Positions 44,805 through 56,639 of a DNA stretch of 64,000 nucleotides are shown here, piece after piece. Under the pieces are notes generated by a model that was not told where the DNA came from, searched no databases, and saw only the letters and a program-made list of their open reading frames with translations. The DNA lies in contig CM061921.1 of the NCBI GenBank assembly GCA_031002005.1, positions 130,680,036 to 130,744,035 on the forward strand, written 5' to 3'. A program made the translations under genes and the position numbers. How positions within the stretch are numbered: position 1 is the stretch's first letter; every line of letters begins with the position of its first letter. Origin of the DNA: Vandiemenella viatica (lineage: Eukaryota > Arthropoda > Insecta > Orthoptera > Morabidae).

Positions 44805-45671
44805 CAGTCGGGGACAGAATTCGCGAGACCCCTCGCCTTTCGATTATGCTTCGTTTTAGAGACGAATACCGCATGGGACAGCATAACTGGTAGATGGTAC
44901 ACTAAATTCATTACAAAATAGACCTCTCATACCCATCACTTAACCCAAGACCAAAAAAATGAGCCCGCGCAACAAGAACTCGCAGACGCTCAGAGGCAAA
45001 TTTCGGAGTTCTACAGTTAAAATAACCACGCATATCACCATTTAAGTCATAATATATATTGAAATAACCAAATCGATTGATTATTCTAGAATGATAACAC
45101 TTTATTCGTAATTTTGATAACCATTGAATATTTTCCCCTCGAATAAACAGTTGACAATTCGCTAGCAAACGCAGTAATATGGAAAATACCGAAAAGAATC
45201 ACTAAATTACGCACGGAAAACCAATAAGAGAGTTTCAATGCAATTAATTACACTTTCTAGCGCAACAGAGTTATAGAACTGTGTGTGACAAATACACACA
45301 AAAGTTAAGGGTTAGTAGGAGAGCAATAACGAAAGAACTCTTATGGTAGACTAAATCGCGAAACATAAATAAACTGTTTAGAAAATTGTATGGTTCCGAA
45401 TATTGACACCTTAATTTTGTTTTCACCATACCATATTTCGAAGGTAAGCTTAACTTGATCGTAGTAGAACAGTTTTAGTAGTAATAATAATAATTGAGAA
45501 CAGTAAGTAAACAAATAAGTCTGAAATGCGAATTAGCAGTTCCACATTTTAAATCTGGAAGATGGAAATAGGAAAATTATCGTATCTCTCTTTGTTTCTA
45601 ACACTGATACTTCTATAAAATTTTCTGTCACGCATTACTTCCTACCTTCCATGTCCGATGGATTGTAAGTA

Positions 45672-45860
45672 ACACTGTTGCTGGCATTCGGGAGAACGCG
45701 AATTCAAACCCCGTCGGGCATCCAATTTCACTATTCCATTGTTTTCGTAAATCTTTCCAGCTGAACTCAAGAAAAGTTCCTTCAAAAAGCCGTGGCTGAA
45801 ATTCTTACCCGATCCTAGTTTCCTATACTATCAGGATTCACATCACATTGGCGACAATGA
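45672..45860 (+). mobile_element. SINE family 1 remnant
   Basis: GGCATTCGGGAGAACGCGAA and the following degenerate B-box and body are recognisable, with about one change every five to eight bases. It lies inside the TA-flanked long-inverted-repeat element. Confidence 0.6.
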
Positions 45861-45887
45861 AATGAAGATGACGAAAAGAAAAAGAAC

Positions 45888-46110
45888 GTGGTGTTTATGT
45901 GGTAACGCTCTAATCCGGTTTTCGGGAGGTCGTGGTTTCGAAGCCTCATCAGGCCATCCAGTAAGCGTTAAGGATGGTTTCCCCAAATCACTCCAGGCGA
46001 ATGCCGGGATGGTTCCTCCAAAAGGCCATATCCAAATTCCTCCCCATTACTTGATCCCAGTCCTTTCCTGCCTCTAATGACCTCGATGAGATGCAAATCT
46101 AGAAGCAAAA
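45888..46110 (+). mobile_element. SINE family 1 copy, diverged
   Basis: The head (GTGGTAACGCTCTAATCCGG) and the body from GGTTTCCCCAAATCACTCCA to CCTCTAATGACCTCGATGAG are clear. The B-box is altered (GGTTTCGAAGCC). Confidence 0.72.
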
Positions 46111-46254
46111 AGTGATTTCTCAAATAAAAAATAATTACATCTCTGTGGTGTGTTTTGGACCTTTTCCTTGTTGGATTTATCTTATTCAGCGGCCGAGAAT
46201 GGTAGCGAAGGGACTAGAGTGCTATTTCCACTTGTGGAGAGTCTCTAGTTCGGT

Positions 46255-46436
46255 GTTGTTTTAGGGCTGGTCAACGCCGAAATCATTGTAGAGGAAAAAG
46301 GACTGGGGGCATGTTTCGGGAAGGAATTCAACCATGGCCATTTCACGGAATCATCCCGGCACTCACGGAGTGATTTCGGTTAATCATGCAATATCGTAAT
46401 ACGCATGGATGCACGGAGATTTGAACCCCTGTCCTT
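46255..46436 (-). mobile_element. SINE family 1 remnant
   Basis: The minus-strand copy is recognised by GGAAGGAATTCAACCATGGCC and a degenerate head (GATTTGAACCCCTGTCC, seen on the plus strand). Its head abuts the inner end of the right inverted arm at GCTAGC. Confidence 0.6.
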
Positions 46437-47030
46437 GCTAGCGAATTGTCAACTGTTCATTCGAGGGAAAAAAATATTCAATGGTTATCAAAATTACGAA
46501 AAAAGTGTTATCATTCTACTACAATCAATCGATTTGGTCATTTCAATATTTATTATAACTTAAATGGTGATATGAGTGGTTATTTTAACTGTAGAACTCC
46601 GAAATTTGCGTCTGAGCGTCTGCGAGTTTCTTGTTGCGTGGCCTCTTTTTTTTTTGGTCTTGGGTTAAGTGCTGGGTATGAGAGGTCTATTTTATCTTGA
46701 ATTTAGTGTACCACCTACCAGTTATGCTGTCCCATGCGGTATTCGTGTCTAGAACGAAGCATAATCGATAGGCGGGGGGTCTCGCGAATTCTGTCCCCGA
46801 TTGTATATTTCTTACAGCCGTCAACACATGTGTAGCATGATATTGGGCACACAAAGGAAAGAAACTTTCCACGGTACCTCACAACATCACAGGCTTTGTA
46901 TGATTCCTGCGGAGATATCCGAAAAAAACCTTTGAGTTCTTCACCATAACAAAAATATGCTAGGCTACAGATCTTAAAAACACGAATTTCACTCATATAA
47001 ACCAAAGTATGATGGACTAAGAGGATCAAT

Positions 47031-47537
47031 ATGGAACGACGAACTTGTGCAGTCGTAAGGACTAGGTGATAGGGTTTCTTTATGGGGTGCGCATTCCGCA
47101 CCATACGTGGTGGGTGAGCGGTTAACGCTCTGGTCTCTCATTCTGGAGGACACCTGTTCGAATCCCCGTCCGGGCAACCAGATTTGGGTTTTCCATGGTT
47201 TCCCCATATCATTCCAGGTGAATGCAGGGATGCTTCCTTCAAAAGGCAATGACCGCATTCCTTCCCGTTCCTTGCCCCGTCCTTTCCCGCCTCTAATGAC
47301 GTACACGAGGCGTAAAGCCATAAGCAAGCCACAGCGCATTCTGCCCGTGTCGTAGACGCCTAGCTTAACCTGGTAGTCCTACATATTGTAGCGGACCAGC
47401 GTATTACTCATCAAATTGTGCCAGAGGTGAAGGTCGGGTTAAGGGCCCTTAAAAATGCCAGCCAAGATTGCGATTCCAACAGGGTACATTTCGACGTCCA
47501 GTCAGACGCCTTAACCACTGAACAAATAAACCACTCG
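47031..47537 (-). mobile_element. SINE family 2 copy, split by a family 1 SINE
   Basis: The two parts (47031-47099 and 47334-47537) together make one minus-strand copy, with head CAGTGGTTAAGGCGTCTGAC and a damaged B-box. The interruption is the plus-strand SINE at 47100-47333. Confidence 0.72.
47100..47333 (+). mobile_element. SINE family 1 copy nested in a family 2 SINE
   Basis: This is a near full-length copy: head GGTGGGTGAGCGGTTAACGC, B-box CCTGTTCGAATCCCCGTCC, 3' end GAGGCGTAAAGCCATAAGC. The flanking GCGCATTCCGC (47089-47099) and GCGCATTCTGC (47334-47344) are an 11-bp target duplication with one mismatch. Confidence 0.88.
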
Positions 47538-47539
47538 AG

Positions 47540-48891
47540 AACTGCGAATTACATCCAGTTAGTGTACTCGTTTAGAAATTCAGTTTAACTTAAATATACC
47601 TTTTTTTTTTTACCTGGATTTCAGGTTTCTAACGTTTTGTACAATCCAGCTGCTCAATGTTTTTAAGTCGGTACCTGCAAGTTAAGTTTCGTCCAAGCAA
47701 TTAGTTGTCGATAGATCATTGTGTAAGAGCACTTGTCCTCTTTCTTCGTATACGGAGCTTGCCTGTCCATAGATCAGTAATAATGCTACCGTTTCGTCTA
47801 TCTTAATTTGCAAATCTTATGCCAAGTGGTTTTCAGGCTGTCTACCAACAAGACAGCCTCCGGTTTTCGACACTATACAGAATATTAAGCGCTATCGTCT
47901 TGTACAACATGCTACAGCTAATGATATTTCGTATATTTGGGTACTGTACTGTAATACTGATCTAAAGTAATTAATCTAATCGACTGAAAAACAAATTTTT
48001 GGAATTACAGATCCATGGAATATGTTTCTTGTGCCTGGATAAACTCAACGTTATTTTCCATCTTTCATAAATACGACTGTAGCAGCAAACATGCGAAATC
48101 GAGAAAATGGATTTATAGTCAATATCTATAGTAAAAGAAATCAGCAAAAGTGTAATAAGGTTATATCGATTCAAAACAGAACTTTATGATGATTACAGTT
48201 TAGTAGACCAAACATTTAACCTGTCATAATACAGATCCTTTCTTCATCGCGACTAAGGACAGAGGTTCACTCTGTGCGTTATTGCTGGGGCTTGCATGAA
48301 GATGAAGAAGGGAGAAGATGACAGTCTACAGCAAATAACTGGTATTTACTATTCAGTTCTATCACAGGAACAGTCATGTAGCAAAAGTTTTTAAAGTTTT
48401 TATTCAGTTGTTTCGAAGAAAACTATTTATCAAATAATCGGCGATAATAGATTATCACACAGAATTTCTCCATATTGTGACACTAAGTCACAGTTTCATT
48501 ACAAGCTGTACTCTCGAATAAAGCCGACTCCGGCCACCTTCAAACCAAAAATGAATATACAAATCAAACAATATTTTATTATTAATCATTTGAGTGAGTA
48601 ATTGTTAAATCGTTATTTTCTCTACTTTATTGCGTCCAGATAACAATATCTGAAATTATTAAAGGCATGTCAAGCTTCTGCCGTTCGTGCATTTTCAGAA
48701 CATAAAAACAGAAATGTACATTTATCTTACTATATTGCTCTCCGGTAATTAACAATGTATAGACAGTTTTTTCGATATGATATTTCAACGACCATTTTTC
48801 GTCGCCATCTTCAAGTGAAGTGCTGACCAGGCCAGAACATAATAGTCCGTCAAGAGCTCGCGTTGTTTGGTGGCATTCTTTACGTTCCACC
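47540..48891. other. no gene seen
   Basis: AT-rich sequence without recognisable coding or repeat features. Confidence 0.45.
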
Positions 48892-49125
48892 GTGTGTGGT
48901 GGGTGAACGGTTAACGTTCTGGACTCGCATTCGAGAGGACGTTGGTTGGAATCCCCGTCCGGGCATCCAGATTTGGGTTTTCCATGGTTTCCCCATATCA
49001 TTCCAGGCAAATTCCGGGATGCTTCCTTCAAAAGGCCATGGTAGAATTCCTTACCATTCCTTGTCCCCAGTCCAATCCCTCCTCTAATGACCTCGACGTC
49101 GACGAGGCGTAAAGCCATAAGTAAA
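48892..49125 (+). mobile_element. SINE family 1 copy
   Basis: Full-length plus-strand copy: head GTGTGGTGGGTGAACGGTTA, body, and 3' end GACGTCGACGAGGCGTAAAG, followed by an (AAT)n tail. One change lies in the B-box (GGTTGGAATCC). No target duplication found. Confidence 0.85.
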
Positions 49126-50080
49126 ATAATAATAATAATACTTTCCGGTATTCCGGCTAGGCCAGAACATCACTTTAGAAATACTACAAAACACCTTGTT
49201 TACTCGATTAATTACGCTGGAACAATACATTAAGATACAACGCCGAAAAAAACTTCGTGCTTTGATACATTTATCTTATATAATGGGAATGCGTTGGTCG
49301 GGAGATGCGGAAGGATAACATGCATTTCTACCTACATTCTTAAATTGTGAGCAGGGTACGTTATTTTGGTTTTCGACGTTTCCTGTTTGTAATCAAAGGC
49401 TCTAGGCTCTAACCAAAGATCAGCGTACCACGTCAATGTCACAACATTTTAGCACTTTCTTACATTCCCTCATGTGTGTTTTACTTGTAGACCCCGTCAA
49501 AAAGGATACTTTCATTGTCATCTGGCCCTTTAATTCCCCAGTTCCATTTGTGACAAGTACTGATAGGTGAAATAAAACTCCTTCTACCACTATTATAATT
49601 AATATAACAGCAATAAAAAAAAGCATACCTGCAACTATCATACATATGTAAGTTGATCATTCTTTCCTTGTGGTAGGAGTAAATCTAGAATCAGGGAACG
49701 TGAGGTCAGCTACGCTCTGTATCGTATTAATTTTCATGAAATTCATTTAAAAAAAAAAAAAAAAAAATTCGCTCTGATATCGTATAAGAGTGGTCTCGGC
49801 TTTTTGACATGGGCGAGATACTATTCTTAAAAACTAATAAGATAAATATTTAAATAGTTACTATGCATCTCAAATAATTTTACATCTCCTGTCCTTTTTT
49901 ATACCAAATTGATAGTTCTTTCTCAGTTGTTCGCAAAGATATTCTTTCACAGAGTAAAGCGAATTATAGCGCAGAAGGAATTTGACCTTAAAGTTATTAT
50001 GATATTACAAAGAAATTGTTTGTGGGTGGACATCGAATAGAAAAAATATACCATGCGAAATTTTTATCCTTCATTACAGC
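49126..50080. other. no gene seen
   Basis: AT-rich. A 73-codon minus-strand frame (49641-49420) begins with a hydrophobic segment (MLFFIAVILIIIVVEGVLF) but has no splice or family support. A 20-base A-run lies near 49749. Confidence 0.45.
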
Positions 50081-50089
50081 TGTCAATGA

Positions 50090-51060
50090 TCTGTATTGGT
50101 GTGGATTTATTTATTCATAGCACTGGGACAGAAATTTACGGGACTTTTCTGCTGCAAAAAAAAAGTGTAAAAACACCATAACACAGTTTAATCTCCAGGC
50201 TTCCTTCCTATTCTTAAAGCAAGCTTACTTTTGACTGCAATACTATCTGTGCTTGTGAAGATCATCTACATAGAAAGTCGTTACTCAGTAGCTAATGAAA
50301 ATATGCACATGTAAAAACCTTTTATGTGCCTATTTTGTTATTTCAAATATTATTCTTAATATGAAGGTAGCAGAACCAAACTTTTAAAGAATTTTTTGAA
50401 TGTGTTTCTCCCAACTTAAGTTGTAATTTAAGTATACACCTTGAAACTTAATGTAAATATTTTCATTAACGGTAAACATCATGTTATAGTTGTCCTTTGT
50501 GTGTGGGTACTGTATTTTCAATATAATTAATTAGTTCTGACTTAGTAATTCATTCCCAATGAATCTGTTTTCTTCAGGGTATCATTTGCCACTTCAAAAA
50601 CAATACACCTAAAGTCGTTTAATCATATCCTAGTATTATCAGAAAATAGCACCGTATTTTCATTACAGTCGCAGATAGCGGGAAGTCTTTTTTTGTATTG
50701 TGACATAGAAAGACCAAGCATTAATCCATTATTGACGGCATCTTTAACCGTTCCCTATTCTGGATTCATCCCCCCACCCCCCCCCCCCCAAGAATACAAG
50801 TTACTTTCTATCTAAACAACATCCCGCCCTATTCACTAACATCATAGCGTTCTAATTCATCCAAGATAATTTTATAGAAAACGCAGTTAAAGTATTTGAT
50901 AGATCGCAGAACATTTATAAAGAATTAAGTACTTATTCGCTGTTTCCAGTAAGCTGCCCACAAAAAAAAAAAAGAACCAAACTTTCTGAAAGCTATACAT
51001 TATAATGAGATACCTATCAGCAGACACGAAATGCATGATTTTCTTCCGTAGATTTTTAAT
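50090..51060 (-). pseudogene. Jockey-like reverse transcriptase, strongly decayed
   Basis: The minus strand contains, in order, a motif A region near 50905-50860 (DLSNTL followed by IKLSWMN), a motif C-like NENTVLFSDNTRI (about 50670), VANDTLKKTDSLGMNY (about 50600-50550), and thumb text KYSTHTQ, then GRNTFKKFFKS (about 50420). Stops and shifts are dense, and a C-run interrupts it near 50775. This is an old copy unlike the Jockey fragment at 60-63 kb. Confidence 0.55.
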
Positions 51061-51418
51061 TTAAAATATCTGTTAGTAATTTAAGAAGAAATTAACTGTA
51101 TATCGTAAGAAACATTTTTAGGCAGAGTGACGAGACCAAATTTCAGAAATTTCATGTATCATATTTTACCGACAGCATCTCCATCTACGACAGAGAATGA
51201 GAACCTTTCGGATAGCCTTCGTATCTCCTTCTTCCCACTTATTCATACAACAACAAGGCGTAGTATCAGTTGTTAACACATAACAAAATTTAACTACACC
51301 TATTTCAGAGTTACGAATTTAATGCATCACATGTTAGGATTGTTATGAGCATGTGCAGACAGCTCTATAATTAATCACAGACAGCACCCAGGATAGTGCT
51401 ACTAATCTAAGTGGAACT
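51061..51418. other. no gene seen
   Basis: Spacer without supported features. Confidence 0.4.
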
Positions 51419-51640
51419 TTTTTTTGCATATGGCTTTACGCCTCGTCGACGTCGAGGTCATTAGAGATGGGAAAGGACTGGGGACTAGGAACGGGAAGGA
51501 ACACGCCCATGGCCTATTGGAGGAAGCTTCCTGGCACTCACTTTGAGTGATTTGGGGAAACCATGGAAAACCCAAATCTGGATGCCCGGAAGAGGATTCC
51601 AACCCGCGTCCTTCCGATTGCGTGGTCAGAGGGAGCTAGC
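51419..51640 (-). mobile_element. SINE family 1 copy
   Basis: Minus-strand copy with its A-tail at left (T-run), 3' end GCCTCGTCGACGTCGAGGTC and a body with several changes. The head is damaged at the B-box (GGATTCCAACCC on the plus strand) and its outermost part is missing. Confidence 0.78.
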
Positions 51641-52530
51641 TAATTCCCGGGCATATAGTAAGCTTACTTTGAAGTAGTGGGCCAGAAGAAATCGTGCTGG
51701 CACATCAAAGTAGTCTTACTAATTCACGACGTTGTCCCTTGCATGCAATCTACAGACGGAATGCGTAACAGGTTAGATTGGGCCTAACCACAACAGCGCT
51801 TACCACACAACACGAGCTAAAATCATAAGCATACCAAAATAAAACCAGACAGATTTTCATTCCTGACCACAGTTATACATTATTTCAATACTCAACGTAA
51901 AACGGAGACTAATGATAAGCAACAATTCTGCTGAGAAAAAGTAGATGAGAAGGGAATAGATGAAGTTATTCGAAATTCAAGAATAATTTACTAATTGCTT
52001 TAATATAAAACAAGGGAAATAAGTCATGACATGGTAAGGGTTGGTGCTAATTTGATTTTCATAATCTCGTACGGATTTTTACTCGGTCACATGGTCGCTT
52101 TAAAACAACGCCATTTACCGGGCGAAAATAAAAATTATATGTAAAATAGATAAGGTAAACACGTCTATCGACAACACGTTAAGGATTTACTTTTTCATTC
52201 TGAAGTCATTTTCTGTATCCCGAATACTTCTGTTCCATTGTATATAGCAGTTGCAGGTAAACTGTAAGTGCAAACTTCTGCATTTGCTCCACTAGTCGTC
52301 AATCTGAAATGTGCTCCTAAATTCGACACATTTTTAACCTATAGTCGATACGTTTCCCACAACCTTAAAATAGCATCAGGTTCAGAAAAGAACAAGAGCT
52401 GACAAAGAAATATCGATAGGGAAGTTGACAGAAGGAGGCTGACCAAAGTCGAAGCAATTCCAGACACAGACGGGGTCCCATGGGTGTTAATCCACATCCC
52501 AGGTCCAACAAGTCGTGAACCCCTGTAGAC
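51641..52530. other. no gene seen
   Basis: AT-rich spacer. Nothing supported. Confidence 0.45.
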
Positions 52531-53120
52531 TCAGGCTGGTTTCACACCAAGCCAGTCTCTACAAGTCAATCCAGTCACGTCTAGGCCCGTCAAGTGCAAG
52601 CCCGTCCAGTCCAGTCCAGTTAAGTCCTGTTTTTTCACACCAAACGCGTCCGGTCCAGTCCAGTCGATACAAGTCAGCTGTAGCAAAATTTTTGTGATGG
52701 AGGTTGAGCTGCTTAAATTTACTGTTTTGCGACGGATAGACCACCGAAAAAAAAAAAAACAATGTGTCGATTGCGTGTTCATCCAATCAAATTAAGAAGA
52801 GATATGTATGGCGTATTTATTCATTTTTTTCCGGAATTGGTGAACGATCCGTTAAAGTTTTATAATTATTTTCGAATGAAATATGATTCGTAGTACCTGT
52901 ATTTTGCATAGTTACATTCTACGAAATGAAGAGGATAATGCATTCGAAAAGCGATTTCTGGACGAGATGAGAGAAGTGAATGAGCTTCACCCAATCCCAC
53001 CAACTTCTGAAAGAAGAGATAGTTGTGAAGCCATCAGAATCAGGGAAACATTAACTAACTATTTCATCTCGCCAATAGGATATGTGCCTTGGCAAAATGA
53101 TCAAATTAATTGTTGAAGTA
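52531..53120 (+). pseudogene. PIF/Harbinger element D: internally deleted HARBI1-type transposase
   Basis: The left end reads TCAGGCTGGTTTCACACCAA, a terminus of the Harbinger type, with a second TTTTCACACCAA near 52630. The transposase N-terminus follows at about 52767: RLRVHPIKLRRDMYGVFIHF, then DPLKFYNYFRMKYDS. It is joined, with a frame change near 52890, to the C-terminus: STCILHSYILRNEEDNAFEK through FISPIGYVPWQ, ending at 53115. The whole catalytic core is missing, so this is a deletion derivative. I found no matching right terminus. Confidence 0.75.
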
Positions 53121-53472
53121 CGGACATACATCACTTCGTTACGTCTAATTTTTATTTGTTACTTAATCAATTAAAAAACACGAATTAGAGTAATAATTGT
53201 AAAAAATAAAATTTACAATAAAAATAACTGACCAGATGTTTTCAATTGATCAATTTAATTCCAAATGGCAGCAATTAAATCTCTGTTGCGATGATTCTGA
53301 TGCTTAACATTGTGGTGATCTCAAAAGGTCACCACATGTTTTATTAGAAGGGACGATTAAAAATTCAAAGATCTGCATTTAGTGAATATGATTACAGCCA
53401 TCGAATTCGGTAACAAAGGACTCCTTCAGGTTGGTGCCGGCTTGTCGTCTGGCGGGAGACACACAATAGTAA
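53121..53472. other. no gene seen
   Basis: Spacer between two Harbinger elements. Its right edge is the TAA duplication of element B (53470-53472). Confidence 0.4.
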
Positions 53473-53744
53473 GGGCCTTATTACACTAGGCGACTTGGCG
53501 GCGCAACCAGCCGGGCCACTGGTGGCTCTGCTCGTCGCTGGGCACAGAGTCTTATGGAGCTTATTACACTAGGGCAGCCAGTGGCGCCGCCAGAAACTGG
53601 CGGCCGGCTGGCTGCCCTGCCCGGCCACCAGGCCGGCAACCACTGGTGGCCGAGAGTCGTGGCGGGGCATTGTATTTTACGTAGCTTATTACACTAGGCC
53701 ACCAGGTGGAGCCGCCAGACTCGCCACCACGCGTTCAGTCTACT

Positions 53745-53983
53745 ATTTTTTAACAGTTTAACGTCCCTTTTTAACAACGTGGTCTTTAGAGACGGGAAAG
53801 GATGGGGGCAAGGATTGGGAAGGAATTCGGCCATGGCCTTTTGAAGGAAGCATCCCGGCATTCACCTGGAGTGATTTGGGGAAACCATGGAAAACCCAAA
53901 TCTGGATGCCCGGACGGGGATTCGAACCGCCGTCCTCCCGAATGCGAGGCCAGAACGCTATCCGTTACACCACCACGCTCGGT
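53745..53983 (-). mobile_element. SINE family 1 copy in element B
   Basis: Full-length minus-strand copy with 3' end TTTTTAACAACGTGGTCTTT and a perfect head. The 8-bp target duplication AGTCTACT lies at 53737-53744 and 53984-53991. Very close to the copy at 22780-23041. Confidence 0.92.
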
Positions 53984-54029
53984 AGTCTACTGTTCATATC
54001 CCCCTTCCTACTTTACAATTTTAAAATTG

Positions 54030-55375
54030 CAGAGATACTGAGTGTCAGGTTTGGTGAGACAACTAGGGACAGTCATCCTGTGATGGGAGGGAATGAATCA
54101 GAGGAGATTATAAATGACGAACTTACAAAATTTGAAATAAATTCTCAGGAAATTGCGAAGTAACTCAGAAAGCTAAAACTGGTGTAGGTAATATTACTAC
54201 AGATTTATTAAAGATTGTGGGATAGGATATTGTACCTTACCTTAAAATTTTGTTTAAAATGAATTTGGAGACTTGCTGCTTACCAAAGGATTGGAAAAGA
54301 CCGATAGTAGTACCAGTTCATAAAGGAAGGGTTAAAAATATGGTGAAAATTCCTGGCCAATTAGTTTGTCATCAGTGATGGGCAGAATGATTGAGAGATT
54401 GATATGCAACTATATCAGAAATCTCTGTGAAGAACGAAACTAGTTTTCAGATCGACAACATAGCTTTAGGCAAGGATATTCATTTGAATCTCAGATAGTG
54501 GGCTATATGCAAGATATTTCAAATGAATTTGAAATGGGAGGCCAAGTTGATAGTGTGGCACTAGATCTTTCTAAGGCATTTTACAGAGTGAGCCATAAAA
54601 TGGTTTTAAATAAATTGAAATGTATTGAATTGGATGAAAAAGTTACTTGCTGGGCACAGGAATTCTTAAAATTCAGAAAGCAAAGGGTTAGAGTAGGAAA
54701 TACATTATCAAGAGAAGTGGAAGTAAATATGGGAGTTGCTGTTCATTATTCTAATGAATGACTGTGTTACGGTCAGAATCTAGGTATTTTGCAAATGATA
54801 CAATGGTATACAATAGGATAAAAACAGGTTTAGACTGAACAGTTGCAGGATGATCTGGATAGAATATCTAAATGGGTAGGTCAGCATGGAATGAAGATAA
54901 ATGCCAAGAAGAGTCGGCTTATAAGATACAAAGATAAATAGATCTAAAGGTTAATTATGATTACAGAGTGGGGTCAGATTTGCTTGATGAAGTGTAAATT
55001 CTTTGCATAACGTTTGATAAACTCAATTGGGCAGGTGGTAGAAAAAGGTTACAAAATCCTTCATTTGCTGAAGAGGGTGATGAGAGGATGTAACAGAGAA
55101 GTTAGGGAGTTGGGTTACAAAACTTTGTTCAGATCATTTGTTGAATATGGTGGTGTAGTTTGGGACCACATTTTGGAGATCAAATACAGGAGTTGGAAGG
55201 TGTGCAAAGAAGAGCAGCTAGATTTGTTTGTGGAAATTATCGCAGGACCCAGTCAGTAACTGATATGATACAGGAGCTGGATTGGGACTCATTGGAGGAA
55301 AGGAGGAGGGTGAAGAGAGTGCTGTAAATGTGCAAATTGCTACCGGAGTGTTAGCTCCATCGCAATTAAACTGTA
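54030..55375 (+). pseudogene. CR1-like LINE fragment inside element B
   Basis: In order: a pre-RT region (54030-54200), RT motif 1 (CCLPKDWKRPIVVPVHKGRV, 54272-54331), a finger region, motif A with DSVALDLSKAFYRVSHKMVL (54549-54608), the thumb, and a C-terminal part with LGYKTLFRSFVEYGGVVWD (about 55110-55170) and RAARFV-like text. The end at 55335-55370 carries the family 3' tail (AAATTGCTACCGGAG). Stops interrupt the frames. It is the most complete of the three CR1-like copies. Confidence 0.75.
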
Positions 55376-55736
55376 TTCAGACGACAACAAGTTTTTTAAT
55401 TACTTAAGAATGTCTAAATCGTCTTTCTTTTAATCATTGTACTTAGTAAAGGTTGATATTACCGGGAAAGATACGAAAATGAGAAATTCTTCTTGTTTTA
55501 CCCCTTTGTCTTCTCTACACTTTCACTTCCACTCATTTCCAAAGTGACATTCTGTAGTTCACTGGACATATTCAACCACACAATTCGCATACAATGAGAG
55601 GATAACAGCAAAGTGACTGCTCGGTTGTGCGAGTGACTGGCTGGCGGCGCCACCAGAATTCTGGTTGCGTCGCCAACAGAGACACCAGTGCCGCGGCTGT
55701 TGCGCCGCCAAGTCGCCTAGTGTAATAAGGCCCTAA

Positions 55737-56287
55737 GACCTTGAAGAATGTCCGCTCAGGGAAGAGAGGGGCTGGGGGAGTCTACCTCCCTGCCGGCTCA
55801 TGCTTCTATGAGGAGGAATGCAGCAGAACGTGGCAGGTCCGCGCAGTGCTGTTTGCTGCGAAAAATCTAATTTTTGTATGTGTGGATGCTGCAGCAACAG
55901 TGAGGACTTCACATGGTAATGTACCATCCCTTCTGACAAAAGTGTTGACATTTCGCTGCCATAGTGATTTAAAAGCCCAGTACGACCCTGAGAGCAGTAA
56001 AAGTTGCTAATTGCATCTCCCAACATATATTTGACTTCAGTGAGCTAGCCGTGGAACTTGTTGAATTATTGATAAACGAATGTTAGTCCTTCTGGTACAG
56101 AACGCAAGAATCCATCCTTAAATATCATGTGTGTCAATTTTGTAAAACTTCATATTTAAATATGTTTCAATTGTTTATGCTACAATAAAAATTCGATGGT
56201 ATTAAATAAATTCTTCATTCTATCATTCAAATGTAAGGCAGAACTCTGTTCCTTTAATCTTCCTCTTTTGGAATGGCGCCTTTGAAA
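55737..56287. other. no supported gene; overlapping frames of unknown meaning
   Basis: Frames of 89 codons (plus, 55741-56010, no ATG near its start) and 97 codons (minus, 56026-55733) overlap almost completely. Neither has a recognisable domain. AATAAA occurs at about 56184 and again near 56204. A host terminal exon is possible on the plus strand, but I cannot support a splice site. Confidence 0.35.
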
Positions 56288-56639
56288 TTAGGCCCGTTTA
56301 CACGTACGCGCCAAACTGCCGGTTTGGAACGGCGCTCCGGACTGCCGCGCCGGAGCGTGAGGTTGGACCGTCGCTCCTGGAGCGTGTGATGAAAAGTGGT
56401 CAACAGTCCAGTCGCGCGCGCCAGGACTGCGGGTTGGAGCGTACGCGCCAAAAATGACCATTATCGCATGGCGCGTGGACATTCCGCCGGGTTGGAAAGT
56501 TTTGCAGACGGTACAGCATGCATCATTCGGTTTTCAGGTCGTTGTTGCTTTTGTTAGTTGTGCTTGTGTTAATAAGTGTATTTAAAATATCCACCAAAAG
56601 AAATGAGAGAAAATATGCTGCTTTACATATTTTTTTCAG

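Larger units (their letters stand above)
44805..46803. mobile_element. Tc1/mariner-like element with about 365-bp inverted repeats
   Basis: The left arm, 44805-45166, and the right arm, 46437-46803, are inverted copies of each other (diverged, with small indels). The outer ends are CAGTCGGGGACAGAATTCGC (left) and CAATCGGGGACAGAATTCGC (right, reverse-complemented). The inner ends meet at GCTAGC. TA flanks both sides (44803-44804 and 46804-46805). The interior has no transposase, only three SINE family 1 remnants. Long inverted repeats of this type occur in some Tc1-like elements and in foldback elements. Confidence 0.8.
53473..55733. mobile_element. PIF/Harbinger element B, non-autonomous, with guests
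   Basis: Perfect 35-bp inverted termini start GGGCCTTATTACACTAGGCG (53473-53507 and 55699-55733), and similarity extends about 20 bp further. TAA flanks both sides (53470-53472 and 55734-55736). Two internal copies of the terminal text (CTTATTACACTAGG at about 53561 and 53689) show older rearrangement or nested related ends. It has no coding of its own and contains a SINE and a CR1-like LINE. Confidence 0.9.

Noticed and set aside
49420..49641. 73-codon minus-strand frame with a hydrophobic start
   Set aside because: AT-rich codons for I, V, F and L are expected by chance here; no splice, poly(A) or family support.
55733..56026. Overlapping 89- and 97-codon frames right of Harbinger B
   Set aside because: No ATG near the plus frame start, no known domain, and both strands are open equally; described only as unresolved.
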